A DNA stretch of 36,604 bases from Victivallaceae bacterium (GCA_028718375.1 JAQULZ010000008.1:1-36604); one strand, 5' to 3'. Positions 1-8,466 are shown, counted from the stretch's first letter. Translations and numbers: made by a program. Notes: a model not told the origin generated them from the sequence alone.

Positions 1-1015
1 AGGCGCCGCAATTCAGCGGGACGAAGAATTTATTTCTGCGCGGGCTTTGCTGATGGATCGCCCGGGCTACCAGTTCTTTGCCGGTACCGCTTTCACCGCA
101 GATCAGCGCCGGGGCGCGCGAGCCGGCGATATCGGGAATGGCGTTAACAACTTCCATGATCGCCGGGGAAGCGCCGATGATGCCGTGAATGCGCTCGGCG
201 GCCGTAGCCAATTTCGACAGATTCTGCTGAGCGCTGAGGTCGCGCATCACTACCAGGATGCCTTTTTTAACGTGCTGATTGTCCCGCATCAGCGTGGTAG
301 TCATTTCGCAAATGCGCTTCTGTTCTTTCTTGTTGGTCAGCTGGATGGTACGGCAGGTGCTCTCCGGAACATCCCGGCAGCAGTCGAGCGAAAAAAACGC
401 GCATTGATCGCCGCACAACGGTTTTCCGAACGCCTTGTGGCAGTCCCGGTTCAATACTTCTTCACGTTTATAACCGGTGAGTTTTTCAGCGGCTTGGTTG
501 AAATAATAGATATTGCGGTTCAGATCATGGGCGATAATCGCGTCGGAAATATTGTCCAGTACCAGTTGGGAATCGATTTTCGCTGCGACAAATGCCGCAA
601 AATAACCGTTGTCGAAAAAATTTTCGACTTCATCCCGGATCTTGTCGCGCAGTTGCCGCAGAAAAGCGAGCTTTTCCTCCGGAGTTCGGTTTTCCGGCCG
701 GAATCGGGGCAGATCCCAGTTGATAACGGCGGGATTTCCGGGCAGGACGGGACAGTTTTTATAGGAAAAACTGCCGAGCGCCACCGCCACGTCGAACATC
801 TCCTTTTCGATTTCCACCAGACTTTTAGTCTGCCGCCGGGCGGAAATGCCGATGCCGACTTCCCGCAGCACCTGAACTACCAGCGGATTAATCTGAGTAC
901 TGGTAATTCCGGCGCTGACGATATTGACCTTTTCAGGAGCTTTCTCGCGCGCAAAAGCTTCCGCCAGCTGGCTTCGGCATGCGTTGTCGTCGTCGATAAA
1001 TAAGAGACCGCCCAT
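1..1015 (-). CDS. Sigma-54 activator with degenerate ArsC/LMW-phosphatase-like N-terminus and PAS domain (partial)
   Basis: The gene starts at 1015 behind a GGGAGA ribosome site and runs off the left edge after 338 codons. Residues 1-140 read like a thioredoxin-type arsenate reductase / low-molecular-weight phosphatase: a P-loop ending CRSQLAE, then SAG, then a late NCP. The catalytic P-loop cysteine (CTGNSCRS in true enzymes) is replaced by Asp at residue 8 (DDDNACRS), and the second redox cysteine position is Gly81, so an enzyme is unlikely. Residues about 150-262 form a PAS domain with clustered cysteines (C192, C201, C205, C212, C213, C221). A sigma-54 AAA+ domain begins near 275, with Walker A GESGTGKE at 307-314. 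The rest, including any GAFTGA and HTH, lies outside the window. The likely role is sensing a ligand or redox state and activating sigma-54 promoters. What it senses is unknown; no ars genes are nearby. Confidence 0.85.
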   Translation of the reverse strand, partial: MGGLLFIDDDNACRSQLAEAFAREKAPEKVNIVSAGITSTQINPLVVQVLREVGIGISARRQTKSLVEIEKEMFDVAVALGSFSYKNCPVLPGNPAVINWDLPRFRPENRTPEEKLAFLRQLRDKIRDEVENFFDNGYFAAFVAAKIDSQLVLDNISDAIIAHDLNRNIYYFNQAAEKLTGYKREEVLNRDCHKAFGKPLCGDQCAFFSLDCCRDVPESTCRTIQLTNKKEQKRICEMTTTLMRDNQHVKKGILVVMRDLSAQQNLSKLATAAERIHGIIGASPAIMEVVNAIPDIAGSRAPALICGESGTGKELVARAIHQQSPRRNKFFVPLNCGA

Positions 1016-1106
1016 GAATTCTCCCGGTTCGGAATAAAATCTGCCCACTTATTACAGTAGTATCGCCAAACCGCGATGTCAAGGGCGGTGCGTTCAGCTC
1101 CGTAAT

Positions 1107-2150
1107 TTATTTGATCTTCACGGGTTTACCGGTCGAGGCGGATTGGTAAAGCGCATCCAGCAGTTTCATCACCGTCACTCCCTGCTCCGGCGAAACGCTG
1201 AACGGTTTGTCCTTGATCAGCGCATCGATGAAGGAATAATAAGCGTTTTTACATTCAGCTACCGGCGGGTGCAGTCGCAGATCATAATGGCAGCCGTTTT
1301 TTTCCTGATAACATTCAACCTGAAATTCATAGCCTTCATCCAGGTTATACTGGTACAGGCCGCCTTTCGTTCCGAGCAGCCGGGTCGACATCAGTTCGCG
1401 TTCCCTGATATTGCCCGCCCAGGAAGCTTCCAGTTCAAGCGTCGCCCCGTTTTTGAATTTGATCAGACCGCAGGCGAAATCTTCAACGTCGAATTTCCGG
1501 CCTTCTTTAGCCGCCAGCTCGGCGGCCAGGTGATTGTAAGTACTGCCCATCACCCATTCGGGTTGGGGATAATCCATCAGCCACAAGGCCAAATCCAACC
1601 GGTGCACGCCCAAATCGATCAGCGGCCCGCCTCCGGAAAGCGCTTTCTGACCGAACCAGCCGCCGAATCCCGGCAGGCCGCGGCGACGCTGCCAGACCGT
1701 CCGGGCAAAATAGATGCCGCCAAGTTCGCCGGCTTCCACCAGCCGCTTCATCGCAAAAGACTGCGGCGTAAACCGGAATGAAAAATTAATCCCCAGGCGG
1801 TTGCCGGTTTTACGGGCGGCGGCGAGCATTTCCTCGGCCTCGGCGGTATTCATCGCCATCGGTTTTTCACACAACACCTGCGCTCCGGCTTCCAAGGCGG
1901 CGATCGCCAGCGGCCGGTGAAATTTATTCGGTACCGCGATGCTGACGACATCCGGTTTCACTTTGGCCAGCATTTCCAGCGGGTCGGTATAACGTTTCCC
2001 GATCTTCAGTTCCGTACCCACCCGGTCAAGCAATTCCCGGTTGAGATCGGCGACCGCGACGATTTCCGCATGCTCATGCTGCCGGTAACCGTCGATATGG
2101 ACACGCCCCATGCCAAGGCCTATTACCGCAACCTTCAGTTTCTTAGTCAT
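1107..2150 (-). CDS. Gfo/Idh/MocA-family NAD(P)-dependent oxidoreductase
   Basis: The N-terminus VAVIGLGMGRVHIDGY is a Rossmann dinucleotide-binding motif. CEKPMAMN carries the family's conserved EKP lysine, and LIDLGVHRLDLALWL matches the G-H-xD-L active-site region of the C-terminal beta-sheet domain. Length (347 aa) is usual for sugar or cyclitol dehydrogenases of this family. The ATG at 2150 is preferred over one at 2174: it has AGGTG six bases upstream, and the earlier start would run into the ThuA gene. It follows the ThuA-like gene by 13 bases, so the two are almost certainly co-transcribed. This pairing is typical of sugar-catabolism loci in PVC and Bacteroidetes genomes. The substrate cannot be read from the sequence. 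Confidence 0.9.
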   Translation of the reverse strand: MTKKLKVAVIGLGMGRVHIDGYRQHEHAEIVAVADLNRELLDRVGTELKIGKRYTDPLEMLAKVKPDVVSIAVPNKFHRPLAIAALEAGAQVLCEKPMAMNTAEAEEMLAAARKTGNRLGINFSFRFTPQSFAMKRLVEAGELGGIYFARTVWQRRRGLPGFGGWFGQKALSGGGPLIDLGVHRLDLALWLMDYPQPEWVMGSTYNHLAAELAAKEGRKFDVEDFACGLIKFKNGATLELEASWAGNIRERELMSTRLLGTKGGLYQYNLDEGYEFQVECYQEKNGCHYDLRLHPPVAECKNAYYSFIDALIKDKPFSVSPEQGVTVMKLLDALYQSASTGKPVKIK

Positions 2151-2163
2151 AGCAACACCTGAA

Positions 2164-2940
2164 TTAAAGTTCAACCTGCTGAACGATCCCGGCGACGCCG
2201 AAATCCGCTTCTTTAGGGGAAATCTTTTCCAGCGGTTTTACATTGGGGGCGGTATGCTCCGCAAAAAGCAGCGGTCTCGCCCAGCGCACTGCGTTGCCGA
2301 TTACCTTCAACACGTCCGGATTATAGAAAATCGGATAGGTTTCATGTCCCGGCCGGAAATAAAATATCTTGCCGTGGCCGCGTTCGAAAGTCACTCCGCT
2401 GCGAAATACTTCGCCGCCCTCGAACCAGGACATGAAAATGATTTTGCCGTCTTGCGGAATGTCAAACCGTTCACCGTACATTTCGGTATACGGCAGTTCA
2501 AAATATTCCCCTATTCCCTGGGTGATCGGATGAGCCGGCTCGATATTCCACAGCCGTTCCTTTTCGGCGGCTTCGCGCCATTTCAGCGAACAATTGGTAC
2601 CGGTAAGGGCCTGGAAAATTTTCGAAAAATGTGCGGAATGCAGGACGATCAGTCCCATGCCTTCCAGTACCCGCTTATGAATGCGCCGGACGATTTCATC
2701 CGCCACCTCGGCATGGGCGCAATGCCCCCACCAAATCAGAACATCGGTGGAATTGACCACCGCTTCGGTCAGACCGTGTTCCGGTTCATCCAATACCGCA
2801 TATCCGATCTCCAAATCATCCGCTTTGATACCCGCGCCGATGGCTTTATGCATTCCTTCGGGATACAGTTTCCTTACCGCCTCCAGATGCATTTCGTGTC
2901 GGAATTCATTCCAGATCGTCACCTTGATTTTATTTGCCAT
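2164..2940 (-). CDS. ThuA domain protein (trehalose-utilisation-like)
   Basis: This 258-aa protein opens with KVTIWNEFRHEMH and contains LIWWGHCAHAEV, GMGLIVLHSAHFSK and FRPGHETYPIF. These are the conserved blocks of the ThuA family, which has a class I glutamine-amidotransferase-like fold. ThuA proteins are linked to metabolism of 3-keto-disaccharides and other sugars together with Gfo/Idh/MocA dehydrogenases, and such a gene follows directly. There is no signal peptide, so it is cytoplasmic. A GGGAGC ribosome site precedes the ATG, and a good sigma-70-like promoter lies about 60 bases upstream. The exact reaction is not known from the sequence. Confidence 0.88.
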   Translation of the reverse strand: MANKIKVTIWNEFRHEMHLEAVRKLYPEGMHKAIGAGIKADDLEIGYAVLDEPEHGLTEAVVNSTDVLIWWGHCAHAEVADEIVRRIHKRVLEGMGLIVLHSAHFSKIFQALTGTNCSLKWREAAEKERLWNIEPAHPITQGIGEYFELPYTEMYGERFDIPQDGKIIFMSWFEGGEVFRSGVTFERGHGKIFYFRPGHETYPIFYNPDVLKVIGNAVRWARPLLFAEHTAPNVKPLEKISPKEADFGVAGIVQQVEL

Positions 2941-2999
2941 TTTAAAATCAGCTCCCTTGCTTTTTATTGATTTGATGGCCGAATAAATTAGCTATAGAA

Positions 3000-3027
3000 A
3001 TTATATAGCCGGGAGCGGAGTTATCAA
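3000..3027 (-). promoter_or_regulatory. Sigma-70-like promoter for the ThuA-Gfo/Idh operon
   Basis: On the minus strand TTGATA (3027-3022) is followed after 16 bases by TATAAT (3005-3000). This places transcription start near 2993 and leaves a leader of about 53 bases before the ThuA start codon. It sits just past the end of the alkaline-phosphatase relic. Predicted from sequence only. Confidence 0.5.
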
Positions 3028-3054
3028 TACCTGAAGTATATGCAAAATGTGATA

Positions 3055-3273
3055 TTAATTTACCTGATGTGAGCTGGGACGGAAACCTGGTTCGATCAAA
3101 GTTTCCAGTTTACGGGCGATCCGGGTATTCTCATAACCGCCAGCGAAAATTTCCGCACCGCCCCCAATAGCGGTAACCGGAACCGGCAAGGCGGAATGGC
3201 CGGCACTGCTCCAGATCAGACCGCAGCGGCGGTTGAAAATAAAGCAGTAACGGTTTACTGGGATTATACTGGA
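3055..3273 (-). pseudogene. Alkaline phosphatase C-terminal remnant
   Basis: The open minus-strand frame from just after a TGA at 3276-3274 to the TAA at 3057-3055 encodes the tail signature of the alkaline phosphatase family. Blocks are NRRCGLIWSSAGHSALPVPV, then AIGGGAEIF, then YENTRIARKLETL. They correspond to the family's W-(T/S)-x-G-H-T/S-x-x-P-V-P-V ... G-(P)-G-A-E-x-F ... (D/E)-N-T-x-I pattern, including the metal-ligand His. The upstream metal-binding and phosphoserine regions are missing. The same frame further upstream is interrupted by a TGA and a TAG within 120 bases, and no start fits. The stretch 3274-3419 up to the DMT gene probably holds more decayed sequence of the same gene, but I could not align it. 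This fills the otherwise gene-free gap 3028-3419. Confidence 0.6.
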
Positions 3274-3419
3274 TCAGGGGTTTGGGCACGGTTTTCCCGG
3301 CTGTCGCTGCAGCTTTCCAGGATTCCCGCCGGTTTTCCAGCCGAACCGTTTTGCCTTTTCCGCCTCGGTAATCTAAACGGCTCTGCGCTGGAGTTATTAT
3401 TCGTCCCTCGGCATCGGCA

Positions 3420-4319
3420 TCAAACGAACGCATAAAGAATGATGGCGGCGGTGATCAGGAAAGCCGCCGCAATACGCCGGGCCAGGAGAGCATGCGGTAA
3501 TTTTCGTTCATGCTCCGACCAGCCGAATCCGGCGATTACCGCGCCGATAGCCACGGCGATAATACCCCGGCTCGACTGGACGATATTGCCGAACAAAGGC
3601 CCGATGAGGGCGAAACAGGTGAACAAAAACAGCATCGCCCCGAACCAGCAACAGGAAAAAGGCAAGGCAGGTTTCAGTTGTTTCAATTTCACCGGCCGGA
3701 AAACCAGAATGACCAGCAGGGAAAAAATCCCGAGCAAAAAATAGGATACGGCCGCAGCGGTAAAAACCGGCAGCATGCCGGTTCCGGTTACCGTCTCAAT
3801 ACGGCTGATGAGCTGCTTGATGCTGATATCCGATAATGAATAACCGGTAACCGCTCCCAACAGCCACCAGATTCCGGTCAGGGGAATACTTCCGCCCGTC
3901 CAGTTGGACATTGCAGCCCCGGTGAAACAGAGGATTACCGCCAGCCATTGCCAGAACGACAGGTGCAGTCCCCAGAAAACCACCCCCATCAAGGCAATGA
4001 AAATGATTTTCAGACCGAGCAGCGGCGCCAGGCGCGACGCTTCCGTTTTGCTGATGGCAAGGAAAAAACTCAGTTGCCCGAAAAGATAAAAACCGTTCAC
4101 TTCCAGCAATTCCAGCCAGTAATTCTTAAGCGGCGGCAAGTCATTCTCCAGCAATAAAATCCCGAGACAGACCGCCGCAAATCCGCCCATGATCAAATGG
4201 GAGGCGGCCAGCAAGGCAAATGAATTGCCGTCTTTATGGATGAATTTCTTGGAAAAAAGGTAAGAAACACATTGAGCAAACGCTGCCGCCAGGCCACAAA
4301 TTATTCCCGGTATTATCAT
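3420..4319 (-). CDS. EamA/DMT-superfamily inner-membrane transporter
   Basis: This 299-aa protein is almost entirely hydrophobic, with about ten predicted helices arranged as two similar halves. The signature TEASRLAPLLGLKIIFIALM closes the first half, as in EamA proteins. These carriers move metabolites such as amino acids, nucleosides or sugars across the inner membrane; the substrate cannot be told. The start at 4319 has only a weak ribosome site. The gene lies 33 bases after the cupin lipoprotein gene on the same strand and may share its transcript. The alkaline-phosphatase relic lies just downstream. Confidence 0.85.
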   Translation of the reverse strand: MIIPGIICGLAAAFAQCVSYLFSKKFIHKDGNSFALLAASHLIMGGFAAVCLGILLLENDLPPLKNYWLELLEVNGFYLFGQLSFFLAISKTEASRLAPLLGLKIIFIALMGVVFWGLHLSFWQWLAVILCFTGAAMSNWTGGSIPLTGIWWLLGAVTGYSLSDISIKQLISRIETVTGTGMLPVFTAAAVSYFLLGIFSLLVILVFRPVKLKQLKPALPFSCCWFGAMLFLFTCFALIGPLFGNIVQSSRGIIAVAIGAVIAGFGWSEHERKLPHALLARRIAAAFLITAAIILYAFV

Positions 4320-4352
4320 AAAACCAACTTGCAGAATAAAAATAAACCGGCG

Positions 4353-5453
4353 TTATTTTGTCGAAGCCTTATCGCTCTTGGTCTGGACCGCATTTTCCAC
4401 CGGACTCAATTCCTGAACGTGTTTAAGACTGGTTTTCTTCACTTTCAGGGTTTTTTTATCCTTGGCCAGGAGTTGATCTTCCTGTTTCTTGCTGTCCTTC
4501 AACAATTTTTCCACGGCCGTCTGCTCAACATCGATTTTTTTATTGCCGGCATCCGACGGTTTGTTATCATCGGCGGATATCGGTACCGCCTGTTCCTTCG
4601 GAGTCAAGGTTTGAATATTTTTCACGTCGACATTTTCCGCTTTCTGCGGGGTCCGGGGCAACAGCTTGTTTTCCTGTTCTATTTCCAGGGTTTCCAGCGG
4701 GGTTTTGGAACTGTCCGGCATTTTCAGCGGCCAGGTGAGTTCACTCTTTTTGGCCGGTACGGCAGTTTCAGGAATATCCAGCAGGGAATCCTTTTCGCGT
4801 ACCGGCGCAGCAAGTTCCTTGCTCAGCTTATCACGATATTCTTCAACACTCAAGCTGCGCTTAATCTCCTGCCGGGGCTTGTATTGCTCGGAAACCGTTT
4901 GAACCGGAACGCCTTCCTCATTCATTTCATCTTCCAAGTCTTTGGAAACCTTGACCTTACTGGAACGTTCCTCCAATATCGTCATCTGTGACGAAGCGAA
5001 AGGCGGCGAAGTTATAACGCCCAGTTCCAGGTTTCTGCTGAGGTTGTTGGTTATTGACATTACCGCATTAGCCGGAACATAAACCATAATCCCCTTTTTA
5101 AGGGCAATCATGTTGTTGTCAATCTGCAAGTTACCGCCGCCGGACAAGGTATAAAGGATTTGCGAACCGGTTTGCTTGTATCTGGCCTGCCGGGTACCCG
5201 GAAGAATTTTCAATACCATTAAACTGCAGTCGAATTTCACGTTGTCCGTGCCGGGAAAAAACACCTTCACGATTTCCGTATTGCCCAATTTATCCACACT
5301 CACGGGTGGCAGATCATAAATATCCTTAATGATCACGGCCTTGCCGTCGGGAGATTTGAGCTGCACATTCTGGGGCGCCGGCCCGGAATTCACACAACCG
5401 CCGAATAAAATACCGACTCCGACGATACCAACCGCAAAAAGTATATTTTTCAT
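4353..5453 (-). CDS. Cupin-like lipoprotein with long charged tail
   Basis: From the ATG at 5453 the product is 366 aa. It starts with a lipoprotein signal (KNILFAVGIVGVGILFGGC; Cys20), whose lipobox has an atypical Phe at -3. An upstream in-frame start at 5486 would bury this signal and is rejected. Residues about 70-150 resemble a cupin barrel: QILYTLSGGGNLQIDNN, then ALKKGIMVYVPANAVMSI, then NLELGVI. From about 165 on, the protein is Lys/Glu/Pro-rich and probably disordered, suggesting a periplasmic tether or interaction tail. The usual cupin His/Glu metal ligands are not evident, so it may bind without catalysis. Function unknown. Confidence 0.75.
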   Translation of the reverse strand: MKNILFAVGIVGVGILFGGCVNSGPAPQNVQLKSPDGKAVIIKDIYDLPPVSVDKLGNTEIVKVFFPGTDNVKFDCSLMVLKILPGTRQARYKQTGSQILYTLSGGGNLQIDNNMIALKKGIMVYVPANAVMSITNNLSRNLELGVITSPPFASSQMTILEERSSKVKVSKDLEDEMNEEGVPVQTVSEQYKPRQEIKRSLSVEEYRDKLSKELAAPVREKDSLLDIPETAVPAKKSELTWPLKMPDSSKTPLETLEIEQENKLLPRTPQKAENVDVKNIQTLTPKEQAVPISADDNKPSDAGNKKIDVEQTAVEKLLKDSKKQEDQLLAKDKKTLKVKKTSLKHVQELSPVENAVQTKSDKASTK

Positions 5454-5556
5454 AACCGGAATCCTTATCATTTTAACCAGACACATTAAATTAATATACT
5501 CATTCCGGAATCCAAATGCAACCGAATATCATACTTTACCGGCGGTTTTGGAACCG

Positions 5557-6453
5557 TTAAAATTCCCTGCCGGTAAGAGCGCGATAGGCTTCAAGATATT
5601 TTTCGGTCGTTTTTTCCACTACCGGTTTAGGCAGCACCGGGCCGGGAGCGGTTTTATCCCAGTCGAGGGTCTCCAGATAATCCCGGACATACTGTTTGTC
5701 CAGACTTACCGGACTGCATCCCACTTTATATTCGTCCGCCGGCCAGAACCGGCTGGAATCGGGCGTCAGTACCTCGTCTATCAACATAAGCTCGCCGTCA
5801 TAAATGCCAAACTCGAACTTAGTATCCGCCAGGATAATGCCTTTACTCCGGGCGTAATCATGAGCGGTGGTATACAGCCGCAAAGAGCAATCCCGGATTT
5901 CACTGGCCGTGCCGAATCCCAAAAGTTCGATGACTTTAGCAAACGCAATGGCTTCATCATGAAATCCCTGTTCCGCTTTGGTAGAAGGGGTAAACAGGGT
6001 TTCATCGAGTTTTTCCGCCTGCCGGTAACCGTCGCGCAGTCTGATCCCGGAAACCTTTCCCGTCTTCCGGTACTCATTCCAGCCGCCGCCGACCAGATAG
6101 CCGCGGACAATACATTCCACCGGAAGGGGCTTGGCTTTTTTCACAATCATTGACCGCCCCTGAAGCGCTGCGGCATGTTTTACCAGTTCGGGCCGGATGG
6201 AAACATCCGCCGAAATCAGGTGGTTAGGCACAAAATCCATCATCTCAAACCAGAACAGAGAAATCCGGGTGAGAACTTCCCCCTTGCAGGGAATACCGTT
6301 CGGCATGACGACATCGAACGCACTGAGGCGGTCGCTGGCGACAAACAGCAGACTGTCTTCCAGATCATAAATATCCCGGACTTTGCCGCGATTGAGCAAT
6401 TTGACGCCTTCCAGCTCACACTGGAGCAGAGCTCCATTGTCGTCATACTTCAT
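5557..6453 (-). CDS. purC: Phosphoribosylaminoimidazole-succinocarboxamide synthase
   Basis: This enzyme of purine synthesis condenses CAIR with aspartate using ATP to give SAICAR. Diagnostic blocks are GKVRDIYDLEDSLLFVASDR near the N-terminus, SAFDVVMPNGIPCKG, LVGGGWNEYRKTG, and EFGIYDGELMLIDEVLTPDS with the acidic metal/ATP site. At 298 aa it is of the longer (yeast Ade1-like) class rather than the roughly 240-aa Bacillus type. The start at 6453 has a GGGAG ribosome site. It lies 92 bases after rplU, separated by an apparent terminator, so it probably has its own promoter. Confidence 0.97.
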   Translation of the reverse strand: MKYDDNGALLQCELEGVKLLNRGKVRDIYDLEDSLLFVASDRLSAFDVVMPNGIPCKGEVLTRISLFWFEMMDFVPNHLISADVSIRPELVKHAAALQGRSMIVKKAKPLPVECIVRGYLVGGGWNEYRKTGKVSGIRLRDGYRQAEKLDETLFTPSTKAEQGFHDEAIAFAKVIELLGFGTASEIRDCSLRLYTTAHDYARSKGIILADTKFEFGIYDGELMLIDEVLTPDSSRFWPADEYKVGCSPVSLDKQYVRDYLETLDWDKTAPGPVLPKPVVEKTTEKYLEAYRALTGREF

Positions 6454-6485
6454 TTTATGCTCCCTTTCCCGTTCCGCTCGGATAC

Positions 6486-6518
6486 AAAAAATGGTTCGGA
6501 GACTACCTGCGAACCATT
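6486..6518 (-). terminator. Intrinsic terminator after rplU
   Basis: On the minus strand, 9-bp perfect arms AATGGTTCG/CGAACCATT (6518-6510 and 6498-6490) are followed by a run of six T (6491-6486, overlapping the stem base). It is placed right after the rplU stop codon and before purC, as expected for a Rho-independent terminator. Confidence 0.7.
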
Positions 6519-6545
6519 GTCTGCCAGCTATTGCCGACTTATTTA

Positions 6546-6860
6546 TCAGGCGTTAATGGCGGAAATCCTGATTTGAGTAAGATTCTGACGATGACCGATT
6601 TTGCGGCGATAGCCTTTGCGCCGCTTCATTTTGAACGCGACCAGTTTAGGCCCGCGGAACTGTTTGACTATTTCAGCTTCCACACTGGCCCCTTCGAGCA
6701 GCGGAGTGCCGACTTTCAATTCTTCACCGTCTTTGCCGACGGCGAGGACTTCGGCAAAAGTCAATTTGCTGCCGGCTTCGCCTTCCAGTTTTTCAATCGC
6801 GACAAGTTCATCGGTTGTCACTTTATACTGCTTACCGCCGGTTTTGATGATTGCGTACAT
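6546..6860 (-). CDS. rplU: 50S ribosomal protein L21
   Basis: This 104-aa protein has the standard L21 sequence: MYAIIKTGGKQYKV at the start and KMKRRKGYRRKIGHRQ, the rRNA-binding basic loop, near the C-terminus. L21 binds 23S rRNA in the large subunit. rplU is usually followed directly by rpmA (L27), and often obg, but here a terminator and purC follow instead, so rpmA must be elsewhere. Confidence 0.98.
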   Translation of the reverse strand: MYAIIKTGGKQYKVTTDELVAIEKLEGEAGSKLTFAEVLAVGKDGEELKVGTPLLEGASVEAEIVKQFRGPKLVAFKMKRRKGYRRKIGHRQNLTQIRISAINA

Positions 6861-7003
6861 TTTATACTCCTGGACTTTATCTGAATTTCAATCGCATGGA
6901 TCAATTTTGACCGAATTTTTACACACGGCGAAATTGTACGATATACCCGTTTTGAGCGGATGCAAATGCGATCGGGAAAAATATGATGTTTTTTTGCTTC
7001 CGG

Positions 7004-7031
7004 TTGCAAAATCGGACGACCGGAGTATTGT
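7004..7031 (+). promoter_or_regulatory. Possible promoter for the AlbA_2 gene
   Basis: TTGCAA (7004-7009) and TATTGT (7026-7031) are separated by 16 bases, giving a start near 7038 and a 27-base leader to the ATG at 7065. The -10 is weak. The rest of the 6861-7064 intergenic region is a divergent promoter region with rplU. Confidence 0.4.
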
Positions 7032-7064
7032 ATTCACAAATAACCGGCTTAAATCCGACTCAAG

Positions 7065-8339
7065 ATGTCAAATTTCAGCGAAACCGATTGGGAAAACATC
7101 ATTTACCGGGGCGTCGAATCCGAGGAACTCGATTACAAGGCCGCGGTCGACTGGCGCAAACTGAACCGGATCGGAAAAAGTAAATTCGTCCGCCACTGCC
7201 TGGCCATGGCCAACACCAAAGGCGGCTATATCGTCGTCGGTGTCGGCGAAGACGCCGCGGGACAACCTTCGCTGTTCACCGGTCTCACGCCGGAACAGGC
7301 GAAATCTTTTGATCCGACCATCATCGGCAATTTCGTCAATCGTTACGCCGATCCGGAAATCGACTTCACCATTGAACGCCCGCTCGTCAACGCCAAACGT
7401 TACGCCATTTTCGTGATCCGGCCGTTTTCCGATATTCCGCACGTCTGCGCTTATGGATTGAACGATGAACTCCAGGAAGGGGTTTTTTACATCCGAACCG
7501 CCGATGCCGCCAGCCGCGACGCTCACCGCGCCGGTGAAATCCACGCCATCATCCAGCGGGCATTGCGGAACCAGCGCGAACTGCTGGGCCGGATGATCCG
7601 CGGCGTATTGTACGAAAACCGGGACGTGCCGGTACAAAACGCCGCCAGTCATTTCAGAGAGGACGCCGGTAACGGCAAACTGTATTTCCTGCGCCGCCGC
7701 GCCCCTAAAGACCAGCAAAAACCTGCGGTTCTGATGCAGCTGCTGGTCTGCCCGGCCCAATATACTCCGGACCGCTTTACCCTGTCTGAGATCAAACGTG
7801 CCGCCGGCAATTCCTTCTCCCTGTTGTCGGAACCGCATTTCGTTACCGAAAAAGATTTGGACGAAAGTTATTTTTCCAATGTCGCCCTGCGGTCGCTGCC
7901 GAACGGCGAACTGAAAATGTGGCAGATTTTCAAAACCGGCATGTTTCATTATCTGGCCTACTGGCCGACGCCGGATAACAGGATCAGTTACCAATACCTG
8001 CTGCGGTTCGGAGCGGAAGCGGTCAGTTTCCTGGCGCGGTTGTATTCGGAACTCGGCTATGCGGAGGAACTGCTGGACCTCACGCTGCGGCTCAACGACG
8101 TCGAAGACGTCGAACTGGTTGAAACGCCGCAGCCGGAAAACCGGAAGAATTCGCAATACCTGTGCCGCATCCCGGATATCCGCCTGACCTTGCAGCGCAG
8201 CGCCGCCGACCTGGCCAGCGGCCGGGTGGAACACGTTTCCCGGATCATCAAGGAATTGTGCGAACGCTTTAATTTTCCCGACGGCCGCCACGGCAGTCTG
8301 CGCAAAAACATTACCGCTTACCTGGAAAAACGTCCCTGA
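7065..8339 (+). CDS. AlbA_2 (Schlafen-type) domain protein
   Basis: In this 424-aa protein the first 150 residues match the AlbA_2 / Schlafen-like putative DNA-binding domain: ESEELDYKAAV near residue 20, AMANTKGGYIVVGVGED near 50, and a GVFYIRTADAASR strand near 140. The rest is not assigned to a family; it looks soluble and mixed alpha/beta, with no signal peptide or membrane segment. AlbA_2 proteins occur as transcription regulators and in some defence loci, but no partner gene is adjacent. It is a single-gene unit, divergent from rplU and convergent with the secreted-protein gene at 8584. Function unknown. Confidence 0.75.
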   Translation: MSNFSETDWENIIYRGVESEELDYKAAVDWRKLNRIGKSKFVRHCLAMANTKGGYIVVGVGEDAAGQPSLFTGLTPEQAKSFDPTIIGNFVNRYADPEIDFTIERPLVNAKRYAIFVIRPFSDIPHVCAYGLNDELQEGVFYIRTADAASRDAHRAGEIHAIIQRALRNQRELLGRMIRGVLYENRDVPVQNAASHFREDAGNGKLYFLRRRAPKDQQKPAVLMQLLVCPAQYTPDRFTLSEIKRAAGNSFSLLSEPHFVTEKDLDESYFSNVALRSLPNGELKMWQIFKTGMFHYLAYWPTPDNRISYQYLLRFGAEAVSFLARLYSELGYAEELLDLTLRLNDVEDVELVETPQPENRKNSQYLCRIPDIRLTLQRSAADLASGRVEHVSRIIKELCERFNFPDGRHGSLRKNITAYLEKRP

Positions 8340-8370
8340 CCTTCATCCGGATTTACGGCTATATCAAAAC

Positions 8371-8401
8371 CACCAGCTGGGCTGGTGATATGCACCAGCC
8401 C
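8371..8401. repeat. Two mutually exclusive small hairpins
   Basis: CACCAGC (8371-8377) can pair with GCTGGTG (8381-8387), while GGGCTGGTG (8379-8387) can instead pair with CACCAGCCC (8393-8401). The two hairpins share their central arm and so exclude each other. A further GGGC/GCCC pair flanks 8405-8424. It lies in the 240-base gap between the convergent genes ending at 8339 and 8584. Confidence 0.6.
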
Positions 8402-8466
8402 GAAGGGCATATTACCGGCAGCCCTATCAGGTGCTCTGAAAGATTCGCCAATCGCATCTATTTCAC

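Noticed and set aside
47-1003. Long plus-strand open frame of 318 codons
   Set aside because: It is the antisense shadow of the ArsC-like/PAS/sigma-54 gene, whose minus-strand frame has clear domain motifs.
3131-3433. 100-codon minus-strand frame overlapping the DMT gene end
   Set aside because: A different frame of the same stretch carries the alkaline-phosphatase signature; this one has no recognisable motif.
7068-8291. 407-codon minus-strand open frame
   Set aside because: Antisense of the AlbA_2 gene; low-complexity product with no motif, while the plus frame has AlbA_2 blocks and a promoter.
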